Origin: an uncultured Ellagibacter sp.
GTDB lineage: Bacteria > Actinomycetota > Coriobacteriia > Coriobacteriales > Eggerthellaceae
DNA: 64,000 nt
Reading direction: 5' to 3'
Assembly (NCBI GenBank): GCA_934663775.1
Contig: CAKUKU010000004.1
Span: 62,001 to 126,000, forward strand
Shown here: piece after piece, positions 1 to 8,777 of the stretch
Numbering within the stretch: the first letter of the stretch is position 1
How the letters are laid out: each line of letters opens with the position of its first letter
The notes under the pieces: generated by a model
Seen by the model: the letters and a program-made list of their open reading frames with translations, nothing else
Database searches by the model: none
Told to the model about the DNA's origin: nothing
Made by a program: the position numbers and the translations under genes

Positions 1-426
1 GCAGGCGTTGTTGCAGCCGTCCTGCACCTTCACGCCGACGCGGGTGCGATAGCGCTCTCCCACCGGCAGCGCCTTCCCGTGCGCGGCGGCGGCAAGCCCC
101 CATGCGCCTGCCTCGATCGATGACGCGAGCTCGACTTTCCCCATGACGCGCACGCGCGGATCCATTGCGAGGAAGGTGTCCTTGTCGATGGCGGCGGCGC
201 AACCCGTGACGACCACGGTTGCGCGGTCGTTCGCTCGAAGGGCGTGGCGCACGGCCTTGCGCGTCTTTTTCTCGGCCTCGCCGGTGACGGTGCAGGTGTT
301 CACGACGATGAGGTCGGCATCGGCCGCGTCTGCGCGCTCGCCATCGTGCGCATCGAGCGCTGCGGCAAAGGAGTCGGACTCGACGCGGTTGACCTTGCAA
401 CCGAGGTTGACGACGGCGTACTTCAT
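1..426 (-). CDS. mtaB: tRNA t6A37 methylthiotransferase MtaB, N-terminal part (cut by window edge)
   Basis: Radical-SAM methylthiotransferase that would convert t6A37 to ms2t6A37 in tRNAs reading ANN codons. The visible 142 residues carry the UPF0004-type N-terminus (VNLGCKVNRVESD), then NTCTVTGEAE and VVTGCAA, giving the three cysteines that bind the auxiliary 4Fe-4S cluster. The frame runs out at base 1 just as the radical-SAM cysteine region begins (QDGCNNAC). The ATG overlaps the rsmE stop as ATGA, so the two are translationally coupled. It is the last visible gene of the hrcA-dnaJ-rsmE-mtaB string, an order also known from Firmicutes. MiaB is the nearest alternative, but the gene context favours MtaB. 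Confidence 0.9.
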   Translation of the reverse strand, partial: MKYAVVNLGCKVNRVESDSFAAALDAHDGERADAADADLIVVNTCTVTGEAEKKTRKAVRHALRANDRATVVVTGCAAAIDKDTFLAMDPRVRVMGKVELASSIEAGAWGLAAAAHGKALPVGERYRTRVGVKVQDGCNNAC

Positions 427-1217
427 CGAGTGCCTCCAAGCTTTCCCAGCTCATACAAGGTGAGAGCTGGTGCCACAACCCCCGCCGTCTCCGTGCGGAG
501 AATCGAGGCACCCAAGCTGACGAGCGAGGCGCGGGGGTTCGCGTCCAGGAAGAAACCGACCTCGCGCTCGGTAAGCCCGCCCTCGGGCCCGACGACGACG
601 GCGATGCGCGCATCGCCGCGGGGACAGGAGCACTCCGAGAGCCCCCGCTCGATCGCGTGCGCAAGCGAAGCAGTCTGGGGAGCCTCCTCCCAGCAGATGA
701 GCACGGCGGTCGCCTCCGCAAGCTCAGCCGCCGCCTCCTTCGCGTTTCGCGGCTCGAGCACCTCGGGGATGCGCGGCTGCCCCGACTGCATGGCCGCGCT
801 CTTCGCGATGGAGCGCCAGCGGTCAAGGCGGGTCCTCGTCTTCTTCGCGTCGAGCTTTACGATGGAGCGCTCGCAGGTCAGGGGCATGAATGCCGCCACT
901 CCGAGCTCGGTCGCATGGCGGATGACCGAGTCCATCTTCTCGCCCTTGGCAAGCCCCTGCACGAGCATCACGAGCGGGCCATCGCCAGTCGCGTCTTCAT
1001 GGCGCGTGATGCGCACGAGGGGGAAATCGTCGTCGAAAGAGGTGATCTCGCATTCGAAGTAGTCCTGCGTCGAATCGACGACGGCGATGTGCTCGCCCGG
1101 GGCCAAGCGCAAAACTTTAGCGTGTTTGGCATCGTCGCGCGCGAGCCGCAAGGGGAAAACCTCCTGCGGCTCGTCGGCGATAACCTGATCCTCAAGGAAG
1201 AAACGTGGCAGTGACAT
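423..1217 (-). CDS. rsmE: 16S rRNA m3U1498 methyltransferase RsmE
   Basis: SPOUT-class methyltransferase that methylates U1498 of 16S rRNA in the assembled 30S subunit. The N-terminal PUA-like part starts MSLPRFFLED, typical of the family. The C-terminal part has the trefoil-knot signature VGPEGGLTEREV and a late LGASILRTETA motif. The open frame extends to a TTG at 1229, but the ATG at 1217 gives the normal family N-terminus, so I chose it; a GAAGGG lies five bases before the TTG, so that start is not excluded. It follows dnaJ by about 30 bases and overlaps mtaB by four. Confidence 0.93.
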   Translation of the reverse strand: MSLPRFFLEDQVIADEPQEVFPLRLARDDAKHAKVLRLAPGEHIAVVDSTQDYFECEITSFDDDFPLVRITRHEDATGDGPLVMLVQGLAKGEKMDSVIRHATELGVAAFMPLTCERSIVKLDAKKTRTRLDRWRSIAKSAAMQSGQPRIPEVLEPRNAKEAAAELAEATAVLICWEEAPQTASLAHAIERGLSECSCPRGDARIAVVVGPEGGLTEREVGFFLDANPRASLVSLGASILRTETAGVVAPALTLYELGKLGGTR

Positions 1218-1247
1218 GGGTGTTTGCAACCTTACCCTTCGGGTGCG

Positions 1248-2384
1248 CTAGTTGAAGGCGTCGCGCAGCTTTTGCAGCGGGCTTCGCGGCGCGGAAACCT
1301 CTTCACCCATCTCGCTCGCGAGCTTTTCAAGCAGCTCGCGCTCCTTTTTCGACACCTTCTCGGGAATGAGGACGTTCACGTGAACGTACATGTTCCCGCG
1401 CGCTTCGCTCTTAAGGCGCGGCATGCCGAAGCCTTTCGCGCGCACGACCTGCTCGTTCTGGCAGCCTGCGGGGATGCGCACCGACACCTTCTCGTCGGGC
1501 ATGATGCCGTCGATCTCGATTTCGGCGCCGAGGATCGCCTGGATAAAGGATACGTTCGCGCGCGCGTGCAAGTCGTCCCCGTCGCGCTCGAAGAACTCGT
1601 GCGGCTGCACACGGCATGTGACGATGAGGTCGCCCGCCTGGGCGCCCTGGATGCCGGCCTCGCCGAAGCCTCCCACGCGCAGCTGCTGGCCGTCGCGGAT
1701 GCCCGCCGGCACCTTCACCGTGACGCGCTGGCGATCGGGCACGCGTCCCTGACCCTCGCACTCGGGGCAGGGATTCTCAATGCTCTGGCCGGTGCCGCCG
1801 CATTTCTTGCAGGTCGTCGCCGTCTGCATGTCGCCTAAGAACGTGCGCTGCACGCTGACGACGCGGCCCTTGCCGCCGCACTCGGGGCAGGTGACGACCT
1901 TGCCGTTCTCACCCATGCCGGTGCCCTTGCAGTCCGGGCACGGCGCTAAGCGATCGTAGACGATTTCCTTCTCGACGCCGCATGCGACCTCTTCGAGCGT
2001 GATGCGCAGGCCGACGCCCATGTCGCGTCCTTCCTTGCGCGTGGGGCGCCCGCCTTGTCCACCCTGCCCGCCGAAAAACGACGAGAAGATGTCGCCCATG
2101 CCGCCGAAGCCGCCGCCGAACAGGTCGTCGAAGTCGACGTATCCGCCGCCCCCCGCGCCTCCCGCAGCCCCAGGAATGGTGCCGAAGCGGTCGTACTGGG
2201 CGCGCTTGTTGGGGTCGGAGAGGACGTCGTAGGCTTCGTTCAGCTCCTTGAACTGGTCTTCCGCGTCGGGAGCCTTGTTCACGTCGGGGTGCAGCTCGCG
2301 CGCGCGACGACGGAACGCCTTCTTGATTTCGGCATCGGACGCGTCTTTCGACACGCCGAGAATCTCGTACAGGTCCTTGGCCAT
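1248..2384 (-). CDS. dnaJ: Chaperone DnaJ (Hsp40)
   Basis: Co-chaperone that stimulates DnaK ATPase and delivers unfolded proteins. The J domain occupies about residues 4-68, with the HPD tripeptide in ELHPDVNK. It is followed by a Gly/Phe-rich region, four CxxCxGxG zinc repeats ([32 protein letters not shown]) and the C-terminal substrate-binding domains. At 378 residues the length is normal for type I DnaJ. The ATG has AAAGG upstream. It lies directly behind hrcA; grpE and dnaK, which often sit between the two, are absent here and must be elsewhere. Confidence 0.97.
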   Translation of the reverse strand: MAKDLYEILGVSKDASDAEIKKAFRRRARELHPDVNKAPDAEDQFKELNEAYDVLSDPNKRAQYDRFGTIPGAAGGAGGGGYVDFDDLFGGGFGGMGDIFSSFFGGQGGQGGRPTRKEGRDMGVGLRITLEEVACGVEKEIVYDRLAPCPDCKGTGMGENGKVVTCPECGGKGRVVSVQRTFLGDMQTATTCKKCGGTGQSIENPCPECEGQGRVPDRQRVTVKVPAGIRDGQQLRVGGFGEAGIQGAQAGDLIVTCRVQPHEFFERDGDDLHARANVSFIQAILGAEIEIDGIMPDEKVSVRIPAGCQNEQVVRAKGFGMPRLKSEARGNMYVHVNVLIPEKVSKKERELLEKLASEMGEEVSAPRSPLQKLRDAFN

Positions 2385-2437
2385 TTCTCGCCTTTCTTAC
2401 ATTTCTCCACACGCGGCTTGTCGAGCCGCACGATTAT

Positions 2438-3445
2438 CTACGATTCGCCGAGTGCCGCGCTCGCCGCGCGCACTGCCTGGATCACCTTCGAATACTCCAT
2501 GCGCGTCGGGCCGATGACAGCGACGACGCCCTGCGCCTCCCCGCGGCCGTAGCGGCTCGCCACGACGGACACGCCCGAGAGACCCTCCGTCTTGTTCTCT
2601 TTGCCGATCTGCACCGACAAATCTTCGGTGCTCGTCACGTCGTCGAGGATGTGCAGGAGCACCGTGTCGTCCTCGAGCACCTGCATAAGCGGCAGCACCG
2701 CGTCGGTTCGCGAGAACTCGGGTTGCGCGAGCAGCGCGCTCATGCCGAGCCGATGCGTGCGGCCCGTCTGTCCTTCCTGGATGCAGGAGATGACCTCTTC
2801 GAGCACGGCGCGCACGAGGGGGTCGGAAAACGCGCTTCTCATCCCGAGCGAGAGCCCCTGTTCGACGTCGGTGAGCGACTTGCCGCAGAGCGCGCGGCCG
2901 AGCAGCGCCTGGATGCGCGAGAGCTCGTCGCCGCCGACGGGAATGGTGAACTCTATCTGGCGGTTGAACACGTTGCCGTCTTCGGTCACCACGACGCAGA
3001 TCGCGCGGAAATCGTTCAAGCTCACGAGCGTGATCTGCTTGATGCGCGTCTCGAGTACTGTCGGTGCGAGGACGATCGACAAGCAGTCGGTGAGTCGCGC
3101 GAGCGCGCTCGACGTCTGCTCGAGCAGGGAGTCGAGCTCGGAGGCGCTCTTCCTCAGGTTCTCTGCGACGGCGCGATAACGCTCCTCGTCGGGAAGCGAC
3201 TCGTTCGACAAAAGCTCGTCGACGAAGGTGCGGTACCCGAAATCGGTCGGGATGCGACCTGCGGACGTATGGGGCTGCGCGATGTAGCCCTCGTCTTCCA
3301 AGATGGATAGCTCGTTTCGCACGGTGGCAGGGCTCACGCCGAGCTGATAGCGTTCGGTGAGCGTTCGCGAGCCGACGGGCAAAGCGCGCGCCACGTATTC
3401 CTCGATGAGCGCCGCGAGTACGCGCTGTCTTCTATCAGAGAGCAT
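2438..3445 (-). CDS. hrcA: Heat-inducible transcription repressor HrcA
   Basis: Represses class I heat-shock genes by binding CIRCE operators, with activity controlled by GroEL/S. The N-terminal winged helix is visible (residues about 1-75, including SRTLTERYQLGVSPATVRNELSILE split across the recognition helix), followed by the GAF-like dimerisation core ending with VVAVIGPTRMEY, a strong family signature. The 335-residue length is typical. The ATG has a near-consensus AAAGGGGTGA ribosome site. A CIRCE-like repeat lies in its own promoter, so the gene is probably autoregulated together with dnaJ downstream. Confidence 0.96.
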   Translation of the reverse strand: MLSDRRQRVLAALIEEYVARALPVGSRTLTERYQLGVSPATVRNELSILEDEGYIAQPHTSAGRIPTDFGYRTFVDELLSNESLPDEERYRAVAENLRKSASELDSLLEQTSSALARLTDCLSIVLAPTVLETRIKQITLVSLNDFRAICVVVTEDGNVFNRQIEFTIPVGGDELSRIQALLGRALCGKSLTDVEQGLSLGMRSAFSDPLVRAVLEEVISCIQEGQTGRTHRLGMSALLAQPEFSRTDAVLPLMQVLEDDTVLLHILDDVTSTEDLSVQIGKENKTEGLSGVSVVASRYGRGEAQGVVAVIGPTRMEYSKVIQAVRAASAALGES

Positions 3446-3488
3446 GACTTCACCCCTTTCGACTCGATTGCTGCCATGCCAAAAAGGT

Positions 3489-3518
3489 ATTCTAGCAGCC
3501 GAAGCATTGGAGTGCTAA
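3489..3518 (-). promoter_or_regulatory. CIRCE-like operator overlapping the hrcA promoter
   Basis: Read on the minus strand, TTAGCACTC, nine spacer bases and GGCTGCTAG occupy 3492-3518. The left arm matches the CIRCE consensus (TTAGCACTC-N9-GAGTGCTAA) perfectly and the right arm in 6 of 9 positions. A candidate -10, TAGAAT, at 3489-3494 overlaps the degenerate arm, with TTAGCA as a weak -35 eighteen bases upstream. HrcA bound here would block its own promoter. Confidence 0.8.
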
Positions 3519-3579
3519 AGAAATTGGCGAGGTGCGCCATATCTTGATAGATGCGCCACAGATGCCCCGCAGGAGCCCC

Positions 3580-4689
3580 TTACGCGAGGTCGAATAGCTC
3601 TCCGTAGAGATCGTTTCCCAAAAGCCAACCTCGCTCGGTGGGGCGAAGGCGGCCGCCCTCGCGTTCGGCGAGCCCTTCCGAGATGAGCTTTTCGACCGTC
3701 TCGTCGAGACGCGGCAGAAGCGCGCGCGCGAATGCGAGCTGTGCCTCGGATACGCCGCGCGTCATGCGCATGCCGAGCATGAGATCCTCAGCCGCCATCT
3801 GCGCCGCGTTGAGGTCGTCGGTGACCTGGCCGTCCGTGACGCGCATGCGGCGCTCGGCGTTCTGCGTCATGGTTGCCGCCGATCGGCCTATCCCCAAATA
3901 GGGAACGCCCGTCCAGTAGGAGATGTTGTGCTTGCAGGCGAAGCCCGAGCGCGCGTAGCTCGCGACCTCGTAGCGCTCGAAGCCCGCCGCCTGCAGGATG
4001 GTCTCCGCAATCTGCATCTGCTCGGCCTCGACGTCGTCGTCGGGCTCGGGAAGCTCGCCTGAGAGCACCATGCGGTCGAAAGGCGTGTGCGGCTCGATCG
4101 TGAGCGGGTAGACGCTCACGTGCGAAACGCCGAGCTCGACCGCGCGATGCACGCCGCGCTCGAAGGATTCGGCGCTCTGGCCGGGGATTCCGCACATCAG
4201 GTCCACGCTCACGTTCTCAAACCGCTCGTGCGCCGCCTCGATGGCCCGGCATGCGCCGAGCGAATCGTGCGCGCGCCCGAGCGTGCGCAGCACATCGTCG
4301 TCGAAGCTCTGCACGCCGATGGAGAGCCGATTCACGCCGAGCGCCCAGATGTCGCGAACCATGTTGGGCGTGAGACTTTCGGGGTTCGACTCCATCGTGC
4401 ATTCGACGTCGGGCTCGAGGCGCATGGAGGTCGAGAGCGCGTAGAGCAGCATCGAGAGCCGCGAGGTCCCGATATAACTCGGCGTTCCCCCGCCGAGATA
4501 CACCGTCTCGATGCTCGCGAGCTCGCCTTCCTTCGATTTGCGGCGCAGCTTGAGGCATATATCCTCGACGTACTCGTCGATGCGCGGGTCGTCTGCGGCA
4601 ATGGCAGACGTGGTGAAATCGCAGTAGGCGCAGCGCTTCACGCAGAATGGAAGGTGCAGATAGAGCGCCTTATACGGGTCGTGGGGCAT
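3580..4689 (-). CDS. hemW: Radical-SAM heme chaperone HemW
   Basis: HemN-related radical-SAM protein that in studied species binds heme and hands it to apo-proteins; it is not a coproporphyrinogen oxidase. The cluster-binding CxxxCxxC is at Cys16, Cys20 and Cys23, followed by Asp-Phe rather than the extra Cys of true HemN, which marks HemW. GGGTPS (SAM binding) and HNISYW (C-terminal domain) are present. The 369-residue length fits. It overlaps the end of dusB by 20 bases, so translation is coupled. The lepA-hemW-hrcA neighbourhood is conserved in Gram-positives. Confidence 0.93.
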   Translation of the reverse strand: MPHDPYKALYLHLPFCVKRCAYCDFTTSAIAADDPRIDEYVEDICLKLRRKSKEGELASIETVYLGGGTPSYIGTSRLSMLLYALSTSMRLEPDVECTMESNPESLTPNMVRDIWALGVNRLSIGVQSFDDDVLRTLGRAHDSLGACRAIEAAHERFENVSVDLMCGIPGQSAESFERGVHRAVELGVSHVSVYPLTIEPHTPFDRMVLSGELPEPDDDVEAEQMQIAETILQAAGFERYEVASYARSGFACKHNISYWTGVPYLGIGRSAATMTQNAERRMRVTDGQVTDDLNAAQMAAEDLMLGMRMTRGVSEAQLAFARALLPRLDETVEKLISEGLAEREGGRLRPTERGWLLGNDLYGELFDLA

Positions 4690-5710
4690 CGCTGGTCCCT
4701 TTCTTGGCGGCGTTTATCGTTTGATGGGAATGCGTGCTTTCGTGTGCTGTTGCATAGGCGAGCAACTCGTCGAAGACGGCGTCGAAGTCCTCGGGCGTCA
4801 CGCAGGCGTTGATCTTCCCGCGCGCGTTCGCTGCCCCAGGAAGGCCTGCCATGTACCACATCGCGTGCTTGCGCATACGCACGATGTTTCTTCCCTCGCG
4901 CTCGGCGAGCAGGTGAGCGTGGCGGCGCGCCATGGCGATGCGCTCGGCGATGGTGGGCGCGTGCGGTTCGGGTAAGCCCGCAAGTGCTGCTTTGGCCTGG
5001 GCGAACACCCATGGATTGCCCTCGGCGCCGCGTGCGATCATGATCGCGTCGCAGCCCGTTTTCGAGCGCATGGCGACGGCGTCTGCGCCTGTGCGCACGT
5101 CCCCGTTGCCCACGACGGGGACGGCGACGGCATGCTTCACCTTTGCGATGACGTCCCAGTCGGCGTGCCCGCGGTAGAGCTGCTCGGCGAAGCGCCCGTG
5201 CACGGTGACGGCGCATGCGCCCGCGGCCTCCATGCGACGGGCGAACTCGGGGGCGGTTTCCTCCCCCAATTTGTAGCCGCGGCGGAACTTCGCGGTTACG
5301 GGATGCGCGACTGCGTTGCGCACGGCCGACACGATGCGCTCCGCAAGCTCGGGTGCGCACATGAGCGCCGAGCCGTCGCCTTTCGACACGATCTTGCGCG
5401 CAGGGCAGCCCATGTTGATGTCGAGGTACGCAAGCGAGCTTCCCATCGCGTCCTCGACCCAGGCGGCCTGCTCGGCCATCACATCGGGCTCGTGGCCGAA
5501 AAGCTGCACGGCCACCATATCCTCCCTCGGCGCCGTGCGCAGAAGATGGCGCGTCTTCTCGTTGGCGAAAGAAAGGCCCTTTGCAGAGACCATCTCGGTG
5601 TAGGCAAGCGACGCCCCTTGCTCCAGACAAAGCGAGCGGAACGCCTCGTCGGTGACGCCCGCCATCGGTGCGAGCAGCAAGGGGTGCGCGGCGAAGAAAT
5701 CGTACATCAT
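4670..5710 (-). CDS. dusB: tRNA-dihydrouridine synthase (DusB-like)
   Basis: FMN enzyme that reduces specific uridines in tRNA to dihydrouridine using NAD(P)H. APMAGVTDEAF near the N-terminus binds FMN, and the catalytic Cys lies in INMGCPARK (about residue 102). VVGNGDV and IARGAEGNPWVF complete the TIM-barrel phosphate site. The open frame continues upstream to 5791, but the family N-terminus begins at the MMYDFF methionine pair at 5710/5707, which has AGGAGG before it. It lies in the lepA operon and overlaps hemW. Confidence 0.94.
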   Translation of the reverse strand: MMYDFFAAHPLLLAPMAGVTDEAFRSLCLEQGASLAYTEMVSAKGLSFANEKTRHLLRTAPREDMVAVQLFGHEPDVMAEQAAWVEDAMGSSLAYLDINMGCPARKIVSKGDGSALMCAPELAERIVSAVRNAVAHPVTAKFRRGYKLGEETAPEFARRMEAAGACAVTVHGRFAEQLYRGHADWDVIAKVKHAVAVPVVGNGDVRTGADAVAMRSKTGCDAIMIARGAEGNPWVFAQAKAALAGLPEPHAPTIAERIAMARRHAHLLAEREGRNIVRMRKHAMWYMAGLPGAANARGKINACVTPEDFDAVFDELLAYATAHESTHSHQTINAAKKGTSDAPRPV

Positions 5711-5735
5711 GTTGGCGGTTTCCTCCTCGCTTGCG

Positions 5736-5942
5736 CTACAGCGCGCTCGCAAGCGCGCCGAGCGTTGCCGCGCCCATCGCGAACATCGCAATGACGAGCA
5801 CGATTACGATCACGATTGCAAGCGCGCACCCGACCTTGGGAAACGAGCCGCCGGCGTTCATTCGCTCGCGCTCGGCAGCGGCCTTCTTCTCGTCAAACGG
5901 GTCGTCGAGCCAGTTATACGATTCTTTTTCGCGCTTGGACAC
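5736..5942 (-). CDS. Small single-pass membrane protein of unknown function
   Basis: 68 residues: a charged N-terminal 37 residues (including [20 protein letters not shown]) and one hydrophobic helix (about 38-66, [20 protein letters not shown]), with almost no tail. The start is GTG, two bases after the lepA stop, and the gene ends about 25 bases before the dusB start, so it is inside the operon and probably translated. I do not recognise the family. The topology suggests a cytoplasmic N-terminus anchored by a C-terminal helix. Confidence 0.65.
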   Translation of the reverse strand: MSKREKESYNWLDDPFDEKKAAAERERMNAGGSFPKVGCALAIVIVIVLVIAMFAMGAATLGALASAL

Positions 5943-5944
5943 GG

Positions 5945-7747
5945 CTAGTCATCCACCTTGAGAATCGCCATGAACGCTTCCTGAGGCACTTCGACGTTGC
6001 CGATGGCTTTCATGCGCTTCTTGCCCTGCTTCTGCTTCTCGAGCAGCTTTCGCTTGCGCGAGATGTCGCCGCCGTAGCATTTCGCGAGGACGTCCTTGCG
6101 CTTCGCCTTCACCGTCTCGCGAGCGAGCACGCGTCCGCCGATAGCTGCCTGGATGGGCACCTCGAACATCTGGCGCGGGATGATTTCCTTCAGCTTTTCG
6201 GTGAGCACGCGCCCGCGGTCGTACGCCTTGTCCTTGTGGACGATGAACGACAGCGCGTCGATCGGCTTACCGGAGAGCAGGATGTCGAGCTTCACGAGCT
6301 GGGAGGGCTTGTAGCCGGCGAAGTCGTAGTCGAGCGACGCGTAGCCCTTCGTGTTCGATTTCAGCTTGTCGAAGTAGTCCATGATGAGCTCGGAAAGGGG
6401 GATCTCCCAAAGCATCTCGACCGTGTTCTGCGAGAGGTAGTTCATCGTGACGAACGTGCCGCGGCGTGCGACAGTGAGGTCCATGACAGCGCCGACGTAA
6501 TCGGGCGGGATGAGGATCTTCGCTTTAAGGTAAGGCTCCTCAATATGCTCGATCTCGCCGGGGTCGGGCATTTCTTGGGGGGAGTGCAGGCTTGCCATTT
6601 CCCCGCCCTGCTTGAAGACGTGGTATTCCACCGAGGGCGCCGTCGCGAGCAAATCGAGGTTGAACTCGCGCTCGAGGCGCTCCTTCACGACCTCCATGTG
6701 CAAAAGCCCCAAAAAGCCGACGCGGAAGCCGAAGCCGAGAGCGTGGGACTTCTCGGGTTCCCACAACAGCGCGGGGTCGTTCAGCGAGAGTTTCTCGAGG
6801 GCTTCTTTCAAGGGCTCGTACTGGTCGGACTCTATGGGGAAAAGGCCCGTGTAGACCATGGGTTTCGCCTCGCGATAGCCCGGCAGCGGCTCGTCGACGC
6901 CGCCCTCCGCGAGCGTGATTGTATCGCCCACCTTCACGTGGATGAGGTCTTTGAGTCCCGTTACCAGGTACCCCACCTCGCCGACGCCGAGCTCAGGCAG
7001 CGGCTCCTCGGCCGGATGGCGCGCGCCCACTTCCTCGGCCAGGATATCCTTACCCGACGCCATAAGGCGCAAGCGCTGACCCTTCCTCATGCTTCCGTCG
7101 ACTACGCGCACGAGCGCCACGACGCCGCGGTAGGAGTCGAAGTAGCTGTCGAAGATGAGCGCGCGCAGCGGGGCGTTCGCGTCACCGGTTGGCGCGGGGA
7201 TGTTGTAGACCACGGCCTCGAGCAGGTCGTGCACGCCCACGCCGGTTTTTCCCGATGCGAGCACCGCGTCGTCTGCGGGAATGGCGAGCGCGTCCTCGAT
7301 TTCGGCGCGCACGCGGTCGGGGTCGGCCGAGGGCAGGTCGATCTTGTTGATGAGCGGGATGATTTCGAGGTTCGCGTTCATCGCCATCATGGCGTTCGCG
7401 ACCGTCTGCGCCTCGACGCCCTGCGTGGCGTCCACCACGAGCACGGCGCCTTCGCATGCGGCGAGCGAGCGGGAAACCTCGTAGGTGAAGTCGACGTGCC
7501 CCGGGGTGTCGATGAGGTTGAACTGGTATTCCTCCCCGTCGTCGGCCTTGTACGTCACGCGAACCGCCTGACTTTTGATGGTGATGCCGCGCTCACGCTC
7601 GATGTCCATCGTGTCGAGGAGCTGGGCCTGCATGTCGCGCTCGGCGATGGTCCCCGTCATCTCGAGGATGCGGTCGGAAAGCGTCGATTTCCCGTGGTCG
7701 ATATGCGCGATGATGGAGAAGTTCCTGATGTGCGAAGGGTCGGTCAT
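5945..7747 (-). CDS. lepA: Elongation factor 4 (LepA)
   Basis: Ribosome-associated GTPase reported to back-translocate stalled ribosomes or assist 30S biogenesis. The G1 loop is AHIDHGKST (residues about 14-22), G3 DTPGHVDF and G4 NKIDLPSAD. The LepA-specific C-terminus is present ([30 protein letters not shown]). At 600 residues the length is normal. The frame is open up to 7840, but the conserved start is [10 protein letters not shown] at 7747. It is the promoter-proximal gene of the lepA-dusB-hemW string and is divergent from rpsT. Confidence 0.97.
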   Translation of the reverse strand: MTDPSHIRNFSIIAHIDHGKSTLSDRILEMTGTIAERDMQAQLLDTMDIERERGITIKSQAVRVTYKADDGEEYQFNLIDTPGHVDFTYEVSRSLAACEGAVLVVDATQGVEAQTVANAMMAMNANLEIIPLINKIDLPSADPDRVRAEIEDALAIPADDAVLASGKTGVGVHDLLEAVVYNIPAPTGDANAPLRALIFDSYFDSYRGVVALVRVVDGSMRKGQRLRLMASGKDILAEEVGARHPAEEPLPELGVGEVGYLVTGLKDLIHVKVGDTITLAEGGVDEPLPGYREAKPMVYTGLFPIESDQYEPLKEALEKLSLNDPALLWEPEKSHALGFGFRVGFLGLLHMEVVKERLEREFNLDLLATAPSVEYHVFKQGGEMASLHSPQEMPDPGEIEHIEEPYLKAKILIPPDYVGAVMDLTVARRGTFVTMNYLSQNTVEMLWEIPLSELIMDYFDKLKSNTKGYASLDYDFAGYKPSQLVKLDILLSGKPIDALSFIVHKDKAYDRGRVLTEKLKEIIPRQMFEVPIQAAIGGRVLARETVKAKRKDVLAKCYGGDISRKRKLLEKQKQGKKRMKAIGNVEVPQEAFMAILKVDD

Positions 7748-8119
7748 GACGATCGATGGGTCCTTATCTCTTGCAGTATTTGTGTTCAATGTATACGTTT
7801 GCGCCCGAAAACGGGGCAATTCGCTAAAAAATTCGTGCAATTGGCGAAAGCCTTTGCTATTCTATCGCATTGCGTATCCAGCAAGCGTTCGCGCGATGAG
7901 ATTCATCGGCGAATCCGCAGACATGGCTGCATCGAGGAAACCGCTTGTGCTGGACGGCCGATTGGCCTGCGAGACAGAGAAACCCAGACTGCCTCCTATG
8001 CGAGACGCGCATCGCGCTTTCTTCGTCTCGCACGTCAATCTTGCCTTCCATCACCTTTCCGCGAACATGCCGTGCACGCTGCATGCGTCGAGAAACCGCT
8101 GTTCAGGAAAGGAACCATC
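7748..8119 (+). other. Divergent lepA-rpsT intergenic region with structured rpsT leader
   Basis: 372 bases with no gene. The lepA promoter is at the left. Toward rpsT a perfect hairpin TGCGAGACG/CGTCTCGCA (8000-8008 with 8025-8033) encloses a smaller GCG-CAT-CGC stem. I see no convincing plus-strand promoter hexamers. A leader of this length with a stable stem would allow autogenous control by S20, but that is inference. Confidence 0.4.
7790..7819 (-). promoter_or_regulatory. Candidate lepA promoter
   Basis: On the minus strand, TTGCCC (7814-7819) and TATACA (7790-7795) are separated by 18 bases, about 43 bases before the lepA ATG. Spacing and position are right for a housekeeping sigma factor promoter. 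Confidence 0.5.
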
Positions 8120-8626
8120 ATGGCAAATATCAAGAGCCAGAAGAAGCGCATCATCACCAACGAGAAGGCGCATCAGCGCAACAAGGCCTGCAAGTCCGAG
8201 CTGAAGACCGCAGTGCGCCGCGTGCGCGAGGCTGTCGCCGCCGGCAACGGCGCCGAGGCTTACGCTGCCGCCCTCGCCGCTTCCCGTCTGCTCGACAAGG
8301 CCGCTTCGAAGGGCATCATCCACAAGAACCAGGCTGCGAATCGCAAGTCCGGCGTCATGAAGCTCGCCAATACCATCGTGACCGACGCCGATCGCGCCGC
8401 TTACGTGAAGCCGGAACCGAAGAAGCAGGAGGCCACGGGCAACAAGAAGGCTGCCAAGAAGGCCGAGCGCAAGGCCGCCCTCGCCGCCGCTTCCGCCGAG
8501 AAGGCCAAGCGCCGCGAGAAGCAGCTCAAGGAAGAGGCCGCCGCTGCCAAGCGCAAGGCCAAGGAAGCCGAAGAGGCTGCCAAGGCTGAGGCCGCTGCCG
8601 CCGAAGGCGAAGAGGCTGCCGAATAG
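8120..8626 (+). CDS. rpsT: Ribosomal protein S20 with long Ala/Lys/Glu-rich C-terminal extension
   Basis: Primary-binding 30S protein contacting 16S rRNA. Residues 1 to about 88 are ordinary S20 ([20 protein letters not shown] at the start, helical bundle ending near VMKLANTIV). Residues about 89-168 are an extra tail of Ala, Lys, Glu and Arg in coiled-coil-like heptads, nearly doubling the usual 87-residue length. The first half of the tail is basic and the last 20 residues are acidic. AGGAAAGGA precedes the ATG. It converges on holA, and a double hairpin ends the transcript. Confidence 0.96.
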   Translation: MANIKSQKKRIITNEKAHQRNKACKSELKTAVRRVREAVAAGNGAEAYAAALAASRLLDKAASKGIIHKNQAANRKSGVMKLANTIVTDADRAAYVKPEPKKQEATGNKKAAKKAERKAALAAASAEKAKRREKQLKEEAAAAKRKAKEAEEAAKAEAAAAEGEEAAE

Positions 8627-8644
8627 GCGCTAAGCCGAAACTTC

Positions 8645-8708
8645 GCGGGCGGGGTTGGATGTTCCGCCCGCTTGGGCTCCGGGAAACTGGGGCCCTTTTC
8701 TTTTGTTG
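8645..8708 (+). terminator. Tandem hairpins and terminator after rpsT
   Basis: First stem GCGGGCGG/CCGCCCGC (8645-8652 with 8664-8671). Second stem GGGCTCC/GGGGCCC (8674-8680 with 8689-8695, one G-T pair) is followed by TTTTCTTTTGTT, a good intrinsic terminator for plus-strand rpsT. The first stem could also work against holA readthrough. Confidence 0.75.
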
Positions 8709-8777
8709 GGGGAAACTGAGGCTGTGAACAGGGGCGATCTTGATTAGGCGCTGCCGACTGTGCTTTCCCGGCGAGCG

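Noticed and set aside
5816..8626. A plus-strand open frame of about 936 codons running through lepA and into rpsT
   Set aside because: It is antisense to lepA and merely joins the real rpsT frame in its last 168 codons. The lepA product is unmistakable, and the S20 start has its own ribosome site.
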